Assembly: GCA_903813345.2 (NCBI GenBank)
Contig: CAIIXF020000124.1
Location: 434,001-498,000 of the forward strand
Source: Owenia fusiformis
Lineage: Eukaryota > Annelida > Polychaeta > Sabellida > Oweniidae
Reading direction: 5' to 3'
Length of the DNA stretch: 64,000 nucleotides
In this document: positions 24,480 through 36,524 of the stretch, one piece after another
Numbering within the stretch: position 1 is the stretch's first letter
Layout: each line of letters opens with the position of its first letter
Translations under genes and position numbers: made by a program
Notes under the pieces: model-generated
What the model was told of the DNA's origin: nothing
What the model saw: only the letters and a program-made list of their open reading frames with translations
Database searches by the model: none

Positions 24480-26260
24480 ATACTAAAGTCACTTTGAAAT
24501 TTTTATTTTTGAAAACTATTTTTTCTAGGTGTTAAAATGAATATCTTCTGTTAAATCAAACCATAAACCACAAACTTAAGCTTTTCAACCTAGCGAATAC
24601 CTTCAAATGTTATTATATCCAGTCAACCAAACCTACTTTAATAGGGCCTGTGTTTAACTTTAGTCGCTTCCAAGCGTTATCACAATGCATCCAGAAACTT
24701 TGGCGCACTAGCCGAAAATTCAGTTTTGGGAAAGGACGGTTAGCTTTTATAACAACTTGGCCCAATAACATTAGAATTCATTTGCTTTTGTTACACAACA
24801 TGCTTACTGTAAGTCGATGGTAACATTTTGGCAAGAATTTATCAGCGAAATCGGTGAGGTCATTTCCACTTAACAAATGCGAGTTCTAGGGCTAGGGTTC
24901 TTTCAAGTTAGATTTCATGGGACAATCGCGTAGTAATGAATCCCTTTTCTGAAATAATAAATACATACATATGGGGCAAATAAATTTATACTAATCTCAG
25001 CAGACGCTGGAATTTAGGGAACGATAATGAAATAATCTGGATGCGTAGCGTAGCAGAGTGGTTTTACTTTAAAGTTATGAACCTAAAGAATCGAAATTAT
25101 ATTTGTCGGCTTTTTGATAGAGGGGGCCCTATTTCTCTCAATCTACCGTCTGGTGGCCAATTATTGAACTAACTCAGTGCCTAACCTGGATCAAATTAAT
25201 GGTTATTTGTCAGGAAAAATCATTGTAATAACAACCATATGACATGTATATAGAGTCAGTAGAGTCATTACATGATATCATTTAAAAACATAATCCATTA
25301 AAATCTGCAGCAGGAGTAAGTGTGGTTGTATTAAAGCCCATGATTCTAAGCATAACAAACTGTAATTTGTTAATGTCTTTTTTTCGACAAATTTAACAAA
25401 AACATATTATATTCGCCTCGGGATAATCCCAATATCCCGAACCTCATATAAGATAATCTTTTTTTATAGGTATACCCAGAAGAGGATATATAATCATATA
25501 TAATCATGCGAAATTGTAATTTGTACACTAAGCCATTATACGTACATCTGCTATTTATGAACACAAGGCACAAGGACCATCTTGCATAAATGTTAATACT
25601 ATATGGTGGGAATAAACGTGTGACTTGAAACTAGATAATTGTTATGAGTTGTATGTTCACATTTTATTTCAAAAATTGAGTGGCCATATTCATATCCAAA
25701 TTAATTCAATAGACAGTCAATGTTTAAATAATATGAACGACAAGCTACGCCTCATTTTGGCTTTACATAGTGTGAGCGTCTGTGGGGGTCTTGGGTAATA
25801 CGAACACGTTTTAAGAGATATTGCGATGACGTGTAACATTATGACCCCTATGGATTACTGCCCCACCCTCTCATTTGATTTTACAAGGGACCTTGTTAAA
25901 AACTATTTTCCTAATACCTTTATACCCAATGGCAAGTGAATACTACCGGAGGGGAGAATTTATCACAGTTAAACCATAATTTTACACGTCCGTGTACAAG
26001 TTCGTTTAGCTAAGTTCATTCATAAACCAGATTCTCATATTATATGCTGTGTTTGCCGTCATACATATTATTATATCGAACAGAACCCCCCCCCCCCTCC
26101 AAAAAACATATTGTCTGACTTTGCTTCTTAAGAGAGCGCGTCAACGTCTTTATAACTTTAAACTAGCCCATCTGTGCTCAAACTGATTAATATACTTGTA
26201 TTACAACCCCAAAAGTATAATAAATGTACAATGCTATTTGCATTTTGATTCAAACTAAAT
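24480..26260. other. intergenic, no gene seen
   Basis: AT-rich. Apart from a poly-C run at about 26085-26098 I see no coding exon or clear repeat. Confidence 0.4.
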
Positions 26261-26272
26261 ATTACATTACCA

Positions 26273-26750
26273 CACCGGAATAGCCTGACAACGGTAAAGT
26301 CAGATATCGTTGTTACAAATGGCGGACATAACCGTCGCTTCCGCTCTTTAATCACTTGGTCCTCATTTCATGGGATTTTATCGTTGCTAATTCTGTGCAT
26401 GTATTAAGCTCTTGTGATGATGTATCATATGAAATCCCAATTTCGATCGAATTTCGATATCGTCAATGACAACGGAATCTAAATTTGAAATAATTTACAA
26501 AGACAACGGCATTTGGTAATACAGTGTTCGTTGTCCCGTATCTTATTTTGATCGGTTTCTTTATTTCGATGGTAGAGCATTATTAACTGTACAATGAGTA
26601 TAACGACACTTTATTGATTGTTGTTCCAAAAGGAATTTAGTCTAGGTGCTCTATTAAACATGCAGTTCATGAAAATCTAAATGAAGCGGAGGTTATGTCC
26701 GCCATTTGTGACAACGGTATCTGACTTTACCGTTGTCAGGCTATACCGGT
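26273..26750. mobile_element. foldback element, about 480 bp
   Basis: Left arm 'accggaatagcctgacaacg' followed by 'gtaaagtcagatatcgttgt' and 'ggcggacataac'. The right arm is its complement: 'gttatgtccgccatttgtga', 'caacggtatctgacttt', 'gtcaggctataccggt'. Arms of about 70 bases enclose a unique centre. No coding capacity. Confidence 0.85.
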
Positions 26751-27945
26751 ATGATTACATCATGCCTCGCATTTTTTGGAGATGCGACAAGTGATATCAA
26801 AGCATGCTGTGTTTTTTATTGCAAAATTGTTTTTGTGGCTTCTACTCCATGTGTGGACTTCCGGATTCTAAATTATTTTTATACAATACCAGTGTAGAAA
26901 TTGCAATGTTATTTTGGGACTAGTGAATCGTAATGTGTCATTTCCGATTACATAAATTCAATTTTTGAAATGTTTAAAATAAATTATTGTCAAGGTAACA
27001 CATGATGTGAAACAAAATCTGGATTATTTTCAAATATAGATAGTGTATCTATCTAGCTTGCATAAAGGTTGAATACTTCATTTAATTTATTTTAATTCAA
27101 ATGCACTTTGACAGATCAATGGGATCATAAATTTTAATATTGACTCGGCCATACCTTCTGCATACAGACATAGGACCATAAAACAAATACTCAAAACATC
27201 TTAGCATTTTTGTGAATACTTTATGATGACATATTATTTTACAAACAAAGGGATATGGATGTTTAGATAGCTGCAAGATGAGGTTTTGGCTACTCCCTGA
27301 ATGTAGTTTTACCGTCAAAAAGGGGTGTCACAACAACAACAATTATCGTCATTGATTAGGTCTACCCCATTTAGATGTGCTCATAGACAGATATCACACA
27401 AGACAGTGTATTTGTTTAAAATCTGATTTTATTAAACTCAAAACAACACTTAAACATTAAATAAATATTCTTACAAAGAAAAATTGGACATGGTATGAAC
27501 GTTTGTCACACTGCACCTAGGTGTGGCGATTATAAAATCAAATATTGACGTCATGTCAATTCATACACATTCTTTTAAAAAATTCAGGTGTACTATAAAA
27601 TGATTTCACACTTTTCTAATTTCCCCTATTATGAAAGCTTAACATGCAAAATGAAAATAATTCTTTCTAGCATATCAGCTGGAGTCAAAGCCCTCGCTGA
27701 TTTTTTTAGTTCGTTGCATGTCAACGCTCTTTTATTATAAAGTAAGCCTGGACATCTGACGTATATCGTTTTGTGTATTTTCAATCGGCCTGACGTCAGT
27801 TTTTTTACAAATTTTTCAATTAAACACATTTCCGCTTGTACTTTAAATTTCTTTATTAAATAGTTGAATGACCTGTAAACTGTTAAAACCCCACTGGCAC
27901 GGGGATTTGAATACACTAAGGTAACCTACCTATCCAATGTCTGGG
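26751..27945. other. intergenic, no gene seen
   Basis: No recognisable coding. Reverse-strand AATAAA hexamers (for example plus-strand tttatt at 27852-27857) could end the fucosyltransferase transcript, about 700 bases past its stop, but this is weak. Confidence 0.35.
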
Positions 27946-27949
27946 TCAC

Positions 27950-28083
27950 ATTTGCTCGGATTCATCGGCCGTCGCCCGGCCGATTGAGTATCCTGTTCAC
28001 AATTGTATTCAGTTCTGAACAGAATATTCAATCGGCTGAGCGCCGACCGATGAATCGGAGCAATTGTGGCCAAGGCATTACAT
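27950..28083. repeat. GC-rich inverted repeat, about 130 bp
   Basis: 'ttgctcggattcatcggccg' and 'cggccgattgagtatcctgt' are complemented by 'aatattcaatcggctgagcg' and 'cgatgaatcggagcaattg'. A related half copy lies at 13106-13210. Confidence 0.8.
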
Positions 28084-28555
28084 AAGATGCCAGTGACCAA
28101 AATGATACAATTATACGGTTTGATAGAGCAGAATTCCCCACCCGTTTACGTAATCATCTAAACCATGTGAATTGTGGATTACCCTTATTATCGCAATCCC
28201 AATCATCAGCACTGGCATCATATTCATTATTTCCCCGAAACTTAAGATTTACAATATTTGAAATTGACCACTGTGAAAAATAATTGCACTGAAACACCCG
28301 ATCACTAAAATTGTTGATTTGCTGAATACATGCAGAATGCATGTTACCAATCACTTTAGCTAAATGTATGTTTTGTTACAATAACACGTTCTTCAGTTAT
28401 AAATGCCTGTATGTCCATTTACTTCACTTGTTGAATGGCAGTTTTTTTATACAATCGAACGTTCAAGCATAAAACGTTCGTAATGCTACGTAATACGACT
28501 AGAGGAATTGGAACAGTTCAGATCCCTGGTTTGAGCGAAAGATTTCTAGTCATTC

Positions 28556-29869
28556 TCAACTGTAATACGGAAGACCGTGTGCTGGAACTTTCTCGTGTTT
28601 GTGTTTGTGCCACAGTTTCCACATGACAGAATTCTCACTGTAGGGGTATGGGTAAAATGTCACCATTCCGCCACTTAGGTACGACCCCCATGCACCAAAG
28701 CTCCCAACGGACATAATTGAGTGATCACAACGAGCCAATATGGCCAAGTCCATGCTGTCCGATTCACCGGGGCAGAAATGTGTACTAGGAAAGTTTAGAT
28801 GCTCTCGGGCCCATTTTGGATCGTCTGAACATATGATATAGCGAATGTTTGTTGGACTAAGAATTCGATCATAATGTTGCATAGTTTTGAGGAAATAGTC
28901 AACACTTGGGACACGATAACCTTTCCTGTTATTTTCTAGCGATAATAGGTCTCCGCGTCTGACGTGTACCCCGACGTTAATAGTTTTTTCGTTCTTTATT
29001 GCACTTGGTAGTGTTTTAAAAAAGTTATCAACCTTTGATTTTATGTCACTGTTGAATGTATACTGGTTTTTAATTTCATCTTTAATGTTTGTAATGTAAC
29101 TGAAGCTCCCCAAACCGTTGTAAAGCACGAAGCTAGCCGCCTTTACGTTGAATAAGTCTTTTTTGAAAGGTCCTCTACCTGATCGCACGGGGAGGTTAAT
29201 GTCTTTAGGCAGAGATCTAAGATCGAATATTTCTGCTTTAATGTTGCTGAAGATCTCGAGAAGACGGGAGTTTGAAGGTATGTACAGCGTCCTGTTCGTT
29301 TTCTTAGCAATCGCCCACGCAGAAGAGTACTGGAACATTTCGTCACCAAGGCGACCGTTCCCAGGAAAAAGTAATATTTTTCTTGGATTGTTCGAAATGT
29401 CTTCCCAGCTCTTGATCCTCGGTATATATTGAGTCGGAGTGTTTGCGATTGTTTTTACACTCTCTGTCATCATTTCTTTAAAGTCCACGGTGTCGGCTTC
29501 GTCATTCGCCTCAACAATCGGTTCTGAATTTTTACGTTCACCTTGCATATGATAAGTCTCCAGGGAAGAGATGGCACTTGGTCGAGCGTCTGGTTCGTCG
29601 AAACGACTTTTATAAACCATTGTATCGTACCCAAACGATCTGGCGTTTGATTTCCGACTGATCGCCATCCACAATTTAGAGTCGCCTAGCGGATCTTTGG
29701 TGTTGTTGGTCAACGATTGTAGTCCCCTGCTTCTCCATCTTGTCTCATATGAAGCTATCTTTAGTTTCGTATCTCTCTCCAAGTATTGGTCAAATGCAAA
29801 GATGAAAATGACCAGCACTCCCATCACCATTAATAACGACCGCTGAGTGTCCTGTAACGTTACTCTCAT
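28556..29869 (-). CDS. galactoside alpha-1,2-fucosyltransferase (GT11), intronless
   Basis: This 437-residue type II membrane enzyme is predicted to transfer fucose from GDP-fucose to the 2-position of galactose on glycans in the Golgi. A short cytoplasmic N-terminus precedes a membrane anchor at residues 12-30 (LLMVMGVLVIFIFAFDQYL). A stem of about 130 residues follows, then the catalytic domain. It contains GNGRLGDEMFQYSSAWAIAKK (from residue 170), the GDP-fucose-binding motif VGVHVRRGDLL (299-309), YIICSDDPKWAREHL (344-358), and the C-terminal motif DLAILARCDHSIMSVGSFG (373-391) with AWGSYLSGG. The usual GRLGNQMFQYA has DE for NQ here. The open frame is uninterrupted, so the enzyme should be active. 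The start was chosen because it gives the anchor directly and a TATA-like box lies about 95 bases upstream. Acceptor specificity cannot be read from sequence. Confidence 0.94.
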   Translation of the reverse strand: MRVTLQDTQRSLLMVMGVLVIFIFAFDQYLERDTKLKIASYETRWRSRGLQSLTNNTKDPLGDSKLWMAISRKSNARSFGYDTMVYKSRFDEPDARPSAISSLETYHMQGERKNSEPIVEANDEADTVDFKEMMTESVKTIANTPTQYIPRIKSWEDISNNPRKILLFPGNGRLGDEMFQYSSAWAIAKKTNRTLYIPSNSRLLEIFSNIKAEIFDLRSLPKDINLPVRSGRGPFKKDLFNVKAASFVLYNGLGSFSYITNIKDEIKNQYTFNSDIKSKVDNFFKTLPSAIKNEKTINVGVHVRRGDLLSLENNRKGYRVPSVDYFLKTMQHYDRILSPTNIRYIICSDDPKWAREHLNFPSTHFCPGESDSMDLAILARCDHSIMSVGSFGAWGSYLSGGMVTFYPYPYSENSVMWKLWHKHKHEKVPAHGLPYYS

Positions 29870-29960
29870 ATTGCTTGTTTCTCTGCTTAAAATTGATAAA
29901 ATCGAAGTTCTGTTATTTCAATGTCTCAACAGAGAACTAACGATTGCTATATGTTTCAAG

Positions 29961-29970
29961 TTTATATACT
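29961..29970 (-). promoter_or_regulatory. TATA-like box of the fucosyltransferase gene
   Basis: The reverse strand reads AGTATATAAA about 95 bases upstream of the predicted ATG, at a fitting distance for a short 5' UTR. Inferred from position only. Confidence 0.45.
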
Positions 29971-29989
29971 GCAGTGCAATCCGATCATT

Positions 29990-31140
29990 AGCCATTGACA
30001 AACTCTAACTCCCTTTGCTTATTTGCATTTTAATCGATCTCATTCATATCAAGATGTTCGATCGTCATAACTTAGTTTTGAATACCGAAGGAGTTCACTT
30101 AAAAAACTATTGATTTCAAAAGAAAATACAAATGCACTCGATCGCTTTTTCAACGATGACGTTATTTCCCAGTCTCCCTATCACGCACAGTTATGAAACT
30201 TTTACACCTGGATTCTGTTGGTCAGATGTTTGAAGTTATCATCCTTGTCTACTGTATCGCTTGTTTCGCCTCTTTTTCGCCAATGTCACTTATATTGTGG
30301 TACTACTATTTCAATGCCAAAACAGACCAAGTACCGAGCTCGAGAGAATGACAAACTACTGCGATGCTATTGAAACGTTAATTGTGTAAGTCGTTGTATA
30401 TCCAAACGGCAAGTATGTTAAGGTCACAGTGTTATTTTAATGTAAGCTCTTAGTGTGAATTTATCACCACAGCATATGGTTCAACTGTTAAAGTCAAACA
30501 GCATAAATCCTACACTTGACACACAGCCCTTTGTCACCGGTTATCTGCAGAAACAAATAAATTCATAAATAATCACCGAAATATTTACAAATTGGAACTC
30601 ATTAATGAGTTGAATAAATAAACAATCATCCTAAGAACACAAGACTCTCGACATCATCCACGTGATTCCTTCCCTTCTTTGATAATCCGGATGATTTCAG
30701 ATCGGCCCTGCGTTTCAGATGACGGTGGCAATCTATATTAAGCTATATCACTGGTCAGTATCAAGCGAAGGTAACGGCCGTCACCTTCGCATCAAATACA
30801 CATAACCTTACTTACCACGTAGAGTGCCACAACATAACTAACAGAGATAGTGATAAAAGTCTTAGTAAACTTATATGTAAACACTGTACAATGACAGCTT
30901 CGTTTTTATGTTTCCCGAGTGATTAATAGACCATTCACAAGTAAAGGTTTCGTCTCCTGTAAGTTCTATGTAAAATACATGCAGCCGTGATATAAGTCAA
31001 TTTAGAACATTGTGATAACTCGAGTGAATAAAAAGTTTATACGAGGGATATAGTGGATGATGTTCTGCGTGCAATATTGCCGTTCAATATGACCTTGCGG
31101 GAGTCCGTGTAGCAAGGTCCACTTAAATACACTCCCTTTC
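29990..31140. other. intergenic, no gene seen
   Basis: Upstream region of the fucosyltransferase gene. No coding exon or strong repeat recognised. Confidence 0.35.
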
Positions 31141-31179
31141 ATAAATATATATAAGCGCAAATGCCAAAGGGAAGGGTGA

Positions 31180-31310
31180 CTAAAAACTCGACCAAAGAAA
31201 CCCAACAAGAAAAGCAAACTGTAAGTGTAAACTTGCCATAAGAAAAGTAGATCTTTGAAACCATGATCTAACGTGAAAAGAAACAATGTCTAACACCCCC
31301 CCCCCTCCCA
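31180..31310. repeat. dispersed repeat, partner at 44255-44410
   Basis: 'agaaaagcaaactgtaagtg' and 'ccatgatctaacgtgaaaag' recur in the same order and orientation at 44310-44395. Matching short reverse-strand frames (MFLFTLDHGF...) exist in both copies only because of the repeat. Confidence 0.75.
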
Positions 31311-31319
31311 TCGAGAACC

Positions 31320-32480
31320 AACATCACAATCCGGATGTCTTCATTGAATAGCATTATGCACAAACATTATGATGTTTGAATCTAATTTTACTCCTAAATT
31401 ATCACAATGTTTTGGAAAATGACAAATATGATAAGGGAGGGCAAACTTATGGAGGGGTTGGGATTATGGAACTTCAACTTTAGGCGTTTACATGAGGCCA
31501 CGTGTGATAAATCGGGTAAGGTCCTTTGGAGCCTTTGGAGCACGTTGACAGTATTGAGACCCTCTATTGGTTTTCTTTGGGCAGAAAGCAATGCCGTTGT
31601 TTGATATGACCCTGAGGGACTGTAAAATGAAACCCCATATGGTGACATGGGTACTGGCGTTCTTTTGACTCAATGCGGCATGTTGGCGCTATCTGAAATC
31701 TTTCCAATCACGACAAATTGGAACACACATTTTAGATTTCATCATTTCTGAGGATGACATTTCATTTATTTTGGTAAACTCACTATTTTGTGTTATTTGA
31801 TTCTAGGTTCAAAATCAGGTAGCAAAAATCAATAGCAAAAAATGAATATTGCATTTTCCATATAAGGAAATACATTTGCTTCCCGTGCAGAGATGGGCCT
31901 GCTCAATGGAACCCGCATTGGTAAGGAAAAATACATGTCTATACAGATGACATTAAGGCTAACCGCGATCTTCAGGGATTCATTCCAAATATCCTGCGTT
32001 AAACGTTGGCATGCATCCTATCAAATGTAGCCAGATAAAAAGAAGTTGTCATGGTAAAAATGTTAAAATACTTTAATGTCTTAAAATAGTAACAGTCTGA
32101 CATTAACATTTATGTTTGACATTTGGTCAGACCAATTTCATAAATAATGTCAAATAACTGATAAGGGACATTTTTATGACATACGTTTAATTTTTTTCTG
32201 AACGAACTTTTTATGACACTTGATAAGTACGAGTATGTTTATATCAATTATATTATAGATTAAAGCCCTTCACATATGAACGAATCCACCAAACGGAGTC
32301 TTGCGAAGCCAATTCTGGCGATTGGGAACGTAAACATGGGAACTGAAGCGCATTTTTGCAAAGCCTCCGAAGAGGTACTTACACATACGAACACCCCAAC
32401 GATGTACAACGTATTTTACGAATTCCTATATATTACTCAATTCCTATTCGCAAGATTGCGTTTAGTGGATTCGTTCATAT
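31320..32480. other. intergenic, no gene seen
   Basis: Open frames near 31400-31650 exist on both strands and lack similarity or codon signal. Nothing else recognised. Confidence 0.35.
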
Positions 32481-32495
32481 GTAATGGGGGCCTTT

Positions 32496-32665
32496 ACACC
32501 CCAGTCACATTTGTCGCACGGAGGCCGTGCGTCGACCGCAGATCAATTAAATCAGTGTATTTCTGCGGCGAGCGTAGAAAAACTACGCTCGCCTTGCGGC
32601 CTCCGTACGGCGTATCCAGTTTTTTACAGGCCGCAGGGTCGCCGTAGAAATTATAACTCGGAGTT
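32496..32665. mobile_element. truncated copy of the 16828 MITE
   Basis: Starts 'acaccccagtcacatttg' after T and shares 'ggccgtgcgtcgaccgcaga', 'tttctgcggcgagcgtagaa' and 'ccgtacggcgtatccag' with 16828-17000 at high identity. The right half with the second terminal repeat is absent. Confidence 0.85.
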
Positions 32666-32679
32666 TTTTTAAATATTTT

Positions 32680-32822
32680 TTTCAAATCCTATGGTTTTAC
32701 AAAAATACCAATTATATCTACTCATGGATATCAATATTTTCACTCATTCGCTGCGCTCACACATGAAAATATCAATATCCATTCATGGATATAAATGATG
32801 TTTTTATCAAAACCATATAGGA
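32680..32822. repeat. palindrome of about 140 bp
   Basis: 'atcctatggttttac' and 'catggatatcaatattttca' are complemented by 'tgaaaatatcaatatccatt' and 'aaaaccatataggat' around 'ctcattcgctgcgctcaca'. A foldback or MITE remnant. Confidence 0.8.
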
Positions 32823-33499
32823 TATTCCTATAGTCTTACAGTATGTCGACATTTGTTTATTTGACAATTTTACTTAACATCCTATAAAATGGTGCACAGT
32901 TTTGGAAATTATAATTGTATTTTAGAGTATTCTGAGCCCAGTATGAAATATTAGGCGCTTTTTCACATTTTGACCATTGTACGAGCATGGGAAAGTCTTA
33001 ACCCTCCTCCCTCTATTGAAACTTTGGCGCACGAGTGCCATATCTGACTCAATAATTTCAATTATTATTAAAAATTGACGTACGTCAGAAAAATTCTAAA
33101 CCTATATTCTTTGATATAATTCATGGTTAATACATAACTTTTAAAACATTTCTTATTTCTCATTGAGAATTTTGACACTTAGCACGCAATTTAATTAAAT
33201 CTTGAAGTTGATTTACAAGAGTCATTGACTTGCCTGACCTTTTTCAGGTCAATGTTCTTCGAAAATGAATGAATGTCATTATACCCGATTGAGTGTTTGA
33301 AATATTTCATGTTGCGTGTTATAAACTTATCTGACGTCAATGTTCCATTTAATTGATTCATAAATTGTTTTTTATCTTAACATTTAATTTTTGGGGGGTT
33401 TCAAATAGGGGCAATGAACGGATACGCCATCATCAAACTAAGGGATTAATAAGGACTGTTATTACCTGCTTGAGCACTGGTATTTCTGTCACGCGCACA

Positions 33500-33560
33500 C
33501 AAGAAAATCGAAAATGTACAACGGTATATTTTGTCACTGTACGTTGTCCATAGTTAGGCG
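33500..33560. repeat. dispersed repeat fragment, partner at 40755-40815
   Basis: 'cggtatattttgtcactgta' followed by 'cgttgtccatagttaggcgtg' matches 'cggtatattttgtcactgaa' and 'cgttgtaaatggttaggcgtg' at 40770-40811. Weaker similarity extends downstream in both (34420-34780 and 40860-41090). Confidence 0.65.
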
Positions 33561-33839
33561 TGTATACAATACTTGACCGATTTTACGATTGTTACTTAGT
33601 TTAAATAATTACATTATGAAATGGCAAGTAACCTAGATATGAAATAAAGAAGGAGTTATTATGACAAATTCACCAGTTTGTAGATTATTACGAAAGTGCA
33701 ACCATTTGGTACAGATCCCGATTGTCTCTCACTGATTACTGGCTCGTCTTACAGCATGTCCCTATTCCTTTTGTATTGTTAACTAGTAATTGCTTTTTGT
33801 TTCAATTTGTAACATAATGACATACAACAAATAAGATGG

Positions 33840-33955
33840 AAGACCCCCTAATGGTTGTTACAAATTGTCCACCCCACTGCCTCCTATCTCCACTCCTACC
33901 CCCTCCCCCCTCCTATCACCTCCTATCTACTCCTCCCTTCTCCCCCTAATTAGAA
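33840..33955. repeat. CT-rich low-complexity tract
   Basis: Runs of ccacccc, ctcctatc and ctcccc with almost no purines beyond single A residues. Confidence 0.85.
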
Positions 33956-33969
33956 ACAAGGAATTGGAC

Positions 33970-34165
33970 CCAAACATTTCCGCGCTTGCGTTTTGAGCGA
34001 TTCTAGGATAAAAAATATATGATTTACGTTTTTTAAAAAGTAGAATTTTTAGGCTTACTTGGCGCGTTCTGGGCAGTTCCGGTGCGTTCTGGGCGATTTT
34101 AGGATCAAAATATATGATTTACGTATTTCAAAAAATCGAATTTTTAAGCTTATTTGACACGCTTA
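33970..34165. repeat. two-copy tandem duplication, about 115-bp period
   Basis: 'gcgattctaggataaaaaat' with 'atatgatttacgttttttaa' is repeated as 'gcgattttaggatcaaaat' with 'atatgatttacgtatttcaa', each followed by 'gaattttta(g/a)gctta'. Confidence 0.75.
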
Positions 34166-35403
34166 TTAAACACACACCATACATAAAATGAGCTCTCCAA
34201 TTTAATACAACAAACGGATCATTTGCTTGCCTGTTAATAGCTTCTAGAGACTAGTCTTGTCGATTTCGAATGTTTATAATAAGAAATTATATCACCAAAT
34301 GTTACCTTTTACCATGAAATGAAAAAATTCTTCAAGAAAACAAAAAAGGTTGGTCCACATTTTGTAGGAGATATCTAGGGGCTCGCACGAGACCCCCCCC
34401 CACACACACAGAATTGGTTAGTGGAAGTTGTGCCCTTGATCCGGGTAATTTGCTTCAGAAAATGCACATCTAAGATATACAAAATTCTAGGGGGTTCCGA
34501 AAATGGCCAAAATCACTTGAAAAGGGCTCAGACTAGTGAAAACACGGACCCCCTCCCATGCTACAGGTGCCTGGTAGAAAAGAAGCATGGGCTTGATGGA
34601 CATAACATTGTAATACTCACAGGGAAGGGCATCAAGGAGTATCAAAGGTGACATCTTTTGATTAATACAATCACAGAAAACTACACCTGTTCATTTTTTT
34701 TATTCAGTTTGATCAAGGGTTGAGAATAGGAAATACATCGGATTGAATATTTCGCAACATTGAAGACTAATAAACACTTTTTGCCCCCCCCCAATTAGCT
34801 TTGAATTGAGTATTTCATTGTAGGTCTACTGTTTAAATGTTTAAAAGTAATCCTTTAGACGGATGGATTGTTTAAATAAAATCAGAAAAATACAAAACAA
34901 ATTTTATATAAAATGTGTATACTGTACATTTAAATATAAAACGCATTTCATGACAATAGTATTGCTAATTTGATCAGATTAGTAGGACTGTTACTTTTGG
35001 AGCACCCTGTATGTTAACATCTACACAATGTGTGTATACTAGTATGTCTTAGTATATTCTATGGCTTTGTTATTGTCTTCTGCCAAACAATTGTCTCAAA
35101 ACATGCTTTATTTTCCTCAAGATGCCACGATTACCACTGATTTAGATAATGGTTTGAAAATGAATGGCAAGTACTGGCCCGGTCTATTGGTTCAGCTTGT
35201 ATGAGGTGTGATTCAAAAGTAATTGACAGAATTTTATAGGCATGCTCACTCCCACCTAATTTGTATGAAAGGAGTGGTATCGATATGGAGAACTTTTTGA
35301 ACACGCGTTTCTCTTAAACCAGACATCAAAACATTCTGAAAATTTTACACATCGTCAAATTAATGGTCATCTTTTGGATGGTAACAATACAATTTGAAAT
35401 ATA

Positions 35404-36417
35404 TCGGGTGTCCCCAAAAAACGTCCCGCTTTTTGAGCTCTTATAACTCTGATAGATATAAACCAATTTCTTTGAAATTTATCAGGGGGTAAGTTAAGAA
35501 TATTATCTATAAGCTATTAAAATATTAAATTAATCGGATGTACATTTTGTGAGTATCGCCAAATACAAGATAGCATAGCAAGAAATGTAATATCGGAGGA
35601 CAACTCAATTATTTCACCTTAAAATGTAGATTGATGAGCATCGCCAAATACAAAAGTTAAACAGCATAAGATAAAAAGTTGGTACAGCAAAAGATCAACA
35701 ACTTACTTATCTAATAACTTGTGCTCAATGTGACCTCCATCTTCCTTCACAACTAAATGGAGTCGTTTCTTCCATACAGAGATACTGCTCTTGATTTCAT
35801 CCTGTGACGTATCCTGCCATGCTTTCGCTGTTGACTTTGGCTTTGTCAGTATTAATGAAATAAATGTCCGTTTTTCCCTTCCAGGATACTCCTGCAGAAA
35901 CCATTATCTTTTGAAAAAAAGTGAAGTTTCATGGTAAAGACGTGATGGCTGAATTTGACATTTAGGCTTTCCATACACCCAATCATTTTGACGATTTTTG
36001 GGCAATTCAAGAGAAAGGTCCTTCTTATCAGTGAAAATGATCTTCTTGACATCTGCGGCTCAATAACGATCATATAAATTGCGACATCTTGTTTTTCTTT
36101 TTCCTTTAACATATAAGTGAGTTGTCGATCTTTTGCTGTACCAACTTTTAATCTTGTGCTGTTTAACTTTTGTATTTGGCGATGCTCATCAATCTACATT
36201 ATAAGGTGAAATAAGTGAGTTGTCCTCCGATATTACATTTCTTGCTATGCTATCTTGTATTTGGCGATACTCACATAATGTAGATCTGATTAATTTAATA
36301 TTTTAATAACTTATAGATAATATCCTTGTCTTACTTCCTGAATAATTTCAAATGAATTGGTTTTATCTTGCAGAGTTATAAGAGCTCAAAAAGCGGGACG
36401 TTTTTTGGGACACCCGA
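35404..36417 (-). mobile_element. mariner/IS630-type deletion derivative with decayed transposase
   Basis: Ends are inverted: 'tcgggtgtccccaaaaaacg' and its complement 'gttttttgggacacccga', each beside TA. Inverted similarity runs about 250 bases inward (for example 'gtgagtatcgccaaatacaa'). Between the arms, the reverse strand codes broken transposase pieces in shifting frames: an IIFTDKKDLSLELPKNRQND-like catalytic segment (about 36060-35990), MVSAGVSWKGKTDIYFIN (about 35900-35850), and a C-terminal KKRLHLVVKEDGGHIEH (about 35775-35720). GGHIEH is a known end motif of Tc1/mariner transposases. Stops and frameshifts, plus an internal deletion before the C-terminal piece, make it inactive. Confidence 0.8.
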
Positions 36418-36524
36418 TATATATATACTTTCATCTTTATTGTTTTAGAAAACACATCAAACACTTGTTTTTTTCTTGGCATCATGTTTCAAGAGTGAAA
36501 TGAAACATCTTTCCGAAACCTCAC

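Noticed and set aside
29148-29432. Plus-strand 94-codon frame
   Set aside because: Antisense shadow of the fucosyltransferase.
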